The position numbers were made by a program, and so were the translations under genes. Under the pieces are notes generated by a model. The model was not told the DNA's origin, searched no databases, and saw nothing but the letters and a program-made list of their open reading frames with translations. A stretch of 9,569 bases of DNA from Thermoplasmata archaeon. Lineage in GTDB: Archaea > Thermoplasmatota > Thermoplasmata > Thermoplasmatales > Thermoplasmataceae. This document shows positions 6,092 through 9,569 of the stretch, one piece after another; position 1 is the first letter of the stretch, and the number at the start of each line of letters is the position of its first letter. The stretch covers positions 1-9,569 of the forward strand of contig JAKBGP010000068.1 in the NCBI GenBank assembly GCA_021833045.1, in the 5' to 3' direction.

Positions 6092-7558
6092 ATGAAGAAT
6101 TTAATCGATGGAAAGTGGGTAGATTCGTCAAGTGGAAAAACACTGGATGATCTGAATCCTGCAACAGGCATGAAAATTGATACATTTCCAGCTGCAACAA
6201 AAGATGATGTGAGTAGAGCCATAGACGCAGCAGAAGGAACATTCTGGAAGTGGAATGATCTTGGATCGAAGGAGAGAGGACGAATAGTCAGGAAGGCTGG
6301 AGACCTAATACAGGCTAAGAGAAAAGAACTGGAAGATCTGCTGGTCAGGGAATGCGGAAAGATAAGACCACAGGCTCAGGAAGAGGTAAATGGTGTTCTT
6401 GACCAGATTTATTACTACGCAGAATTTGAACGAAAGATCAACGGCGATCTTGTAGAGGGCGACTCAAGCACTAGAAAAATATTCCAGTATAAGGTGCCAA
6501 GGGGAGTTGTAGTTGCACTCACACCATGGAACTTTCCCGCAGCAATGGTAGCCAGAAAGCTTGCCCCAGCCCTCATGACAGGTAATTCGGTTGTTCTGAA
6601 GCCAAGCAGTGACACACCATTAATTGCAGAATGGATAGTAAGGAAATTCCAGGAAGCAGGCATTCCTGATGGAGTTCTTAACTTTGTCACTGGAAAAGGT
6701 TCCGAAATAGGGGATTTCATAGTTTCACACAAGAAGGTAGCTCTGGTTACACTTACAGGTTCAACAGGAACCGGTCAGAGAATTATACAGCAATCATCGG
6801 CTAATATGTCAAAGCTTATGCTCGAACTCGGTGGTAAAGCACCTTTTATTGTCTGGAATGACGCAGATATGGAAAAGGCACTTACTACTTTAGTATGGGC
6901 TAAATTCTGGAATGCTGGTCAGTCATGTATAGCTGCTGAGAGACTTTACATCCATGAGGATATAGCCGATAAATTTGAGGAGAAATTCATTTCAATGACA
7001 AAAGGTATAAAGGTCGGTGATCCAGAAACAGCACAGATGGGTCCACTTATCAACCATGATGCACAGAAAAACATGGAAAATGTCATAGCTGAATCGGAAA
7101 AGGAGAATCTGAAAATATTATCAGGTGGAAGGAAGCCAGATCTTAAGGGAGAGTTTAACAAAGGATTCTTCTTTGAACCAACACTAATAGACAATGTTCC
7201 TCAGAAGTCATCCATATTTCAGGATGAGATATTCGGTCCCGTCCTAGGAATTCATCGAGTAAATGACTGGGATGAAACTATAAAGATGGCAAACGATTCG
7301 CAATTCGGGCTTGCTTCCTATCTATTCACAGAAGACAACAAGAGGATATACCAGGCATCCGAGGCCATAAGATTTGGAGAACTATACGTAAATATGCCTG
7401 GACCAGAATCATCTCAGGGATACCACACCGGGTTCAGAATGACTGGTCTTGCCGGTGAGGGTAGTAAATACGGCATAGGAGAGTATTTGCAACTCAAAAA
7501 TGTGTATGTGGATTACTCAAGAGATAAGCTGAAATTGGGAAGCATTCCAGGCTTCTAA
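6092..7558 (+). CDS. NAD(P)-dependent aldehyde dehydrogenase, probably D-glyceraldehyde dehydrogenase
   Basis: A full-length ALDH-superfamily enzyme of 488 residues oxidising an aldehyde to its acid with NAD(P)+. Catalytic residues are all present: N147 in TPWNFP, K170 in LKPSS, E245 in LELGGKAP and C279 in GQSCIA. The cofactor-site TGSTGTGQ is at 222-229 and EIFGPV lies in the C-terminal half. Whole-length resemblance from memory is to the Thermoplasma/Picrophilus enzymes that convert D-glyceraldehyde to glycerate in the non-phosphorylative Entner-Doudoroff pathway. The C-terminal stretch NMPGPESSQGYHTGFRMTG is characteristic of that group as I recall it. Succinate-semialdehyde dehydrogenase is the main alternative. 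I chose ATG 6092 because translation then begins MKNLIDGKW, the normal family start, and a TATA box lies about 26 bp upstream; a TTG 18 bases earlier is in frame. A sugar-hydrolase gene nearby fits a role in sugar catabolism. Confidence 0.88.
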   Translation: MKNLIDGKWVDSSSGKTLDDLNPATGMKIDTFPAATKDDVSRAIDAAEGTFWKWNDLGSKERGRIVRKAGDLIQAKRKELEDLLVRECGKIRPQAQEEVNGVLDQIYYYAEFERKINGDLVEGDSSTRKIFQYKVPRGVVVALTPWNFPAAMVARKLAPALMTGNSVVLKPSSDTPLIAEWIVRKFQEAGIPDGVLNFVTGKGSEIGDFIVSHKKVALVTLTGSTGTGQRIIQQSSANMSKLMLELGGKAPFIVWNDADMEKALTTLVWAKFWNAGQSCIAAERLYIHEDIADKFEEKFISMTKGIKVGDPETAQMGPLINHDAQKNMENVIAESEKENLKILSGGRKPDLKGEFNKGFFFEPTLIDNVPQKSSIFQDEIFGPVLGIHRVNDWDETIKMANDSQFGLASYLFTEDNKRIYQASEAIRFGELYVNMPGPESSQGYHTGFRMTGLAGEGSKYGIGEYLQLKNVYVDYSRDKLKLGSIPGF

Positions 7559-7563
7559 TTCAT

Positions 7564-8550
7564 TTATTTAAATTCAATTAATACGGATGCATTCTCATCA
7601 AGAAGAAGTGGAAGAATCCATCCATATATACCATAATTTATGCTATCAACATCTTCTGAAATTTTATGCAATTCTGGAGCCTTTTTCACCGCAACGGTGA
7701 ACATATCCTTCCTGAAAACGATTAGCTTCTTTCCAGATAGGTTTGGATTTAGCCTTATTCTATGCAAAATCCTGCGCACTGATTTGTAAAGATTTTCGTT
7801 ACCATTCATCACTGTCATAAGAATCTCATATACACTGAAGGAAACTTGTGTCTCCAGATCAGAGTCAAAATTGTGATCGGATAGAATTTTAAGGGCTTTC
7901 AGAACAGAGGAAATAATTCCAGAGGCATCTGATTTTTCGCTCTTGATCTTTGTTGATCTGTTTGTAAGAGAAATTTTTGAATCTTCATAGATGTATTTCT
8001 CTATTATTGATCTATATTCATCTTCCTGCTTCCTGATCAGGAGGTTTCTGTAAATTTCCTTCATTCCTTTTTCAAGCTTGAATTCCATGGATATCTTCTC
8101 AAATGGCGCAATTGTATCCTTATTTCCTGGAAGGAGCACTCCACTTTCGTCCCACCTTATTGTTCTTAGACCTTCCATCAGATATTCACCCGATGTTTTT
8201 TCTTTTTCACTGTCCGGGGAAATATTTCTCTTATTAGAATCCATTTTCAGGAATGCTGGCTGGCTTCCAAGAAGGCCAGAGGCTTCATTCCATCCTGCAT
8301 CGATCCTGTCAAAATCCTGAGGTTCATATTCGTGTAGTAGTCTAAGGAATTCCCCAAAATGTGTTATTTCCTCCTTTGCTATATCTTCATGCACCTTCTT
8401 AAACGGGCCTTCAGGCATTAATCTGGACTGCTGGAGATAAAAATTAATGGCATCAAGCTCTGCAGCAAGGGCCAGTCTTATTGATCTGCTAATTTCTTCA
8501 TTGTCAAACTTTTCCTTTCTAACAAGTTCACTTGGATCTTTTGAAAACAT
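7564..8550 (-). CDS. Encapsulin with fused N-terminal ferritin-like domain
   Basis: A 328-residue fusion resembling the Pyrococcus furiosus encapsulin (about 345 residues). Residues 1-95 form an encapsulated-ferritin-type two-helix domain: E31 in AAELDAINFY, then E61 and H64 in AKEEITHFGEF, the Glu/Glu/His set that binds iron at the ferroxidase site. A loose polar linker (about 96-120) follows. Residues 121-328 align by pattern with the HK97-fold shell: EYLMEGLR at 122-129, helices near 212-224 and 254-263, the strand KKLIVFRKDMFTVAV at 274-288, and a C-terminal WILPLLLDENASVLIEF. Such proteins assemble into hollow particles with the iron-oxidising domain inside and store iron. The ferritin part is well conserved, while the shell part is shorter and diverged, with no recognisable GPxxL motif. 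Divergent from the GH31 gene; its stop lies five bases from the ALDH stop. The fold call is strong, and assembly is inferred. Confidence 0.8.
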   Translation of the reverse strand: MFSKDPSELVRKEKFDNEEISRSIRLALAAELDAINFYLQQSRLMPEGPFKKVHEDIAKEEITHFGEFLRLLHEYEPQDFDRIDAGWNEASGLLGSQPAFLKMDSNKRNISPDSEKEKTSGEYLMEGLRTIRWDESGVLLPGNKDTIAPFEKISMEFKLEKGMKEIYRNLLIRKQEDEYRSIIEKYIYEDSKISLTNRSTKIKSEKSDASGIISSVLKALKILSDHNFDSDLETQVSFSVYEILMTVMNGNENLYKSVRRILHRIRLNPNLSGKKLIVFRKDMFTVAVKKAPELHKISEDVDSINYGIYGWILPLLLDENASVLIEFK

Positions 8551-8570
8551 GATATTCTATTTCCATGACG

Positions 8571-8580
8571 TATATATAAT
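8571..8580 (-). promoter_or_regulatory. TATA box of the encapsulin gene
   Basis: On the minus strand ATTATATATA is centred about 26 bases before the ATG at 8550, a textbook archaeal TATA element and the strongest promoter match in the window. The spacing predicts a leaderless transcript, and no Shine-Dalgarno sequence is seen before the ATG. Strong basal expression is possible. I see no clear palindromic operator for an iron regulator such as DtxR/IdeR overlapping it. Confidence 0.65.
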
Positions 8581-8611
8581 TATCAGTCTCAGTTTTTTAC
8601 ATCAATAGTTT

Positions 8612-8627
8612 GGAAATGTTATTATCC
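8612..8627 (+). promoter_or_regulatory. Possible BRE/TATA element of the GH31 gene
   Basis: A GGAAAT segment followed by TTATTATC is centred about 26 bases before ATG 8649. This matches the purine-rich BRE plus AT-rich TATA arrangement for leaderless initiation there. The TATA match is weak. The spacing nevertheless favours 8649 over the in-frame ATGs at 8616 and 8637. Confidence 0.35.
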
Positions 8628-8648
8628 AAATTTTTCATGGCAATCTTA

Positions 8649-9569
8649 ATGTATCATATTTTTAAGGGTCAGAAGGACATATTGAAATTTCAGGTTGGAA
8701 ACGGAGAGGAATTCATAGAAACAGGATTCCTTAAGGAGAATGAGGTCGAAGGTTCTCCCTCTTTTCAGTTAAGGGAAGAGGATGGAGGAACAAGAATTAT
8801 AGTTCCCATTCTGGAGAGTGACCATATACTGGGGCTTGGAGAAAAGGCCTTTCCTGTAGAAAGGAAGAGAACGACTGGAAAGATGTGGAATTATGATAGT
8901 TATAACTATTATCTTGGATATGATCCCTTATATGTATCAATACCATTTTTCATGAAAACTGGAATAAATGAAACCATTGGGTACTTCATAAATTATACAG
9001 GTGAAATTAACTTTGATTTTGGAGTAACCGATTATACGAACATAATAATCGATGTAAAATCTGAAAACTTTTCCTTTTATGTCCTGAATGGAGAAACACC
9101 AGAAGTTGTATTGCAGAAATATACTGACCTTACAGGAAAGCCGTTTCATATTCCAGAATGGGCTCTAGAACACCAGATATCCAAATATTCGTACTATCCA
9201 GAGGAAAGAGTGGAGGAAGTTGTAGAAAATTATCAAAAGGCATTCGGACCTCATGCCGTAGGTTCAGTTTATCTGGATATTGACTATATGGATGAATACA
9301 ACATTTTTACAGAGGATAAAAATAAATTTCCAGGAATGAAAGAAATGATTGAAAGACTACATGGAAAAAATGTCAGGGTAATTCCCATAATAGATCCAGG
9401 GCTTAAGGCAGACCAAAAAAGTGAAATATTCAGGAAAGGCCTCGGATCATATATAGAAACTTCCAGAGGTGAGATATATACAGGAGATGTATGGCCCGGT
9501 AAATGCGTATTTCCAGATTTTTTCAAGAAGGAGGGTGGAGATTTCTGGTTCGACGAGATGTCTAAATTT
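8649..9569 (+). CDS. malA: GH31 alpha-glucosidase, N-terminal part (runs off window)
   Basis: The first 307 residues of a glycoside hydrolase family 31 enzyme that removes terminal alpha-linked glucose from maltose, malto-oligosaccharides or related sugars. The similarity to Sulfolobus MalA is clear: HILGLGEKAFPVERKR at 59-74, DPLYVSIPFF at 92-101, the linker YTDLTGKPF at 158-166, then the start of the catalytic barrel with YLDIDYMDEYNIFT at 208-221 and VWPGKCVFPDFF at 281-292. The catalytic nucleophile and acid/base lie beyond the window. No signal peptide is visible, so an intracellular enzyme is likely. The start at 8649 gives MYHIFKGQKDILKF, comparable in length to MalA; ATGs at 8637 and 8616 are in frame alternatives that would add 4 or 11 residues. 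An alpha-xylosidase specificity cannot be excluded. It is divergent from the encapsulin gene with a 98-bp shared promoter region. Confidence 0.9.
   Translation, partial: MYHIFKGQKDILKFQVGNGEEFIETGFLKENEVEGSPSFQLREEDGGTRIIVPILESDHILGLGEKAFPVERKRTTGKMWNYDSYNYYLGYDPLYVSIPFFMKTGINETIGYFINYTGEINFDFGVTDYTNIIIDVKSENFSFYVLNGETPEVVLQKYTDLTGKPFHIPEWALEHQISKYSYYPEERVEEVVENYQKAFGPHAVGSVYLDIDYMDEYNIFTEDKNKFPGMKEMIERLHGKNVRVIPIIDPGLKADQKSEIFRKGLGSYIETSRGEIYTGDVWPGKCVFPDFFKKEGGDFWFDEMSKF

Noticed and set aside
8937..9526. Minus-strand open frames opposite the GH31 gene.
   Set aside because: The plus strand encodes clearly conserved GH31 motifs across this whole stretch; the minus frames show no recognisable features.
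1..9569. Looked for tRNA genes, CRISPR repeats, insertion sequences, long direct or inverted repeats and phage genes.
   Set aside because: None could be recognised by reading; the encapsulin has a phage-capsid-like fold but no other viral gene accompanies it.

Overview
The window is a compact, AT-rich stretch of archaeal chromosome, most likely from the Thermoplasmatales (Thermoplasma, Ferroplasma, Picrophilus, Cuniculiplasma and uncultured acid-mine relatives). The evidence is a blue-copper protein beside a heme O synthase, a glyceraldehyde-dehydrogenase-type ALDH of the non-phosphorylative Entner-Doudoroff pathway, a Sulfolobus MalA-like GH31 glucosidase, TATA boxes about 26 bp before start codons (leaderless promoters), and very short gaps between genes. 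Genus cannot be fixed from the sequence alone.

Layout: (1) 1-2129, plus strand: the 3' part of a cupredoxin gene, then heme O synthase ctaB, then a membrane protein resembling a CPBP/Abi protease that has lost its catalytic residues. This looks like an operon for an aerobic terminal oxidase chain. (2) 2156-4454, minus strand: a two-gene operon of a small two-helix membrane protein followed by a 606-residue APC-superfamily permease. (3) 4629-5750, plus strand: an unrecognised soluble helical protein whose stop codon abuts the stop of a convergent 63-residue zinc-ribbon gene (5751-5942). (4) 6092-7558, plus strand: an aldehyde dehydrogenase. (5) 7564-8550, minus strand: a fused ferritin-like/encapsulin shell protein. 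(6) 8649-9569, plus strand: the N-terminal part of a GH31 alpha-glucosidase that runs off the window.

How the genes may work together: the left block supplies an electron carrier and heme for respiration. The right block combines release of glucose from oligosaccharides (GH31) with oxidation of glyceraldehyde (ALDH). Between them lies a gene for a protein nanocompartment carrying its own iron-oxidising domain, plausible for an acidophile in iron-rich, oxidising surroundings. No tRNA, rRNA, CRISPR array or insertion sequence was seen, and no stretch longer than about 175 bp lacks a gene. The most notable object is the ferritin-encapsulin fusion, whose shell half is strongly diverged. Others worth checking are the in-frame amber codon joining the cupredoxin and ctaB frames, the protease-dead CPBP-like protein, and the unknown 373-residue protein.
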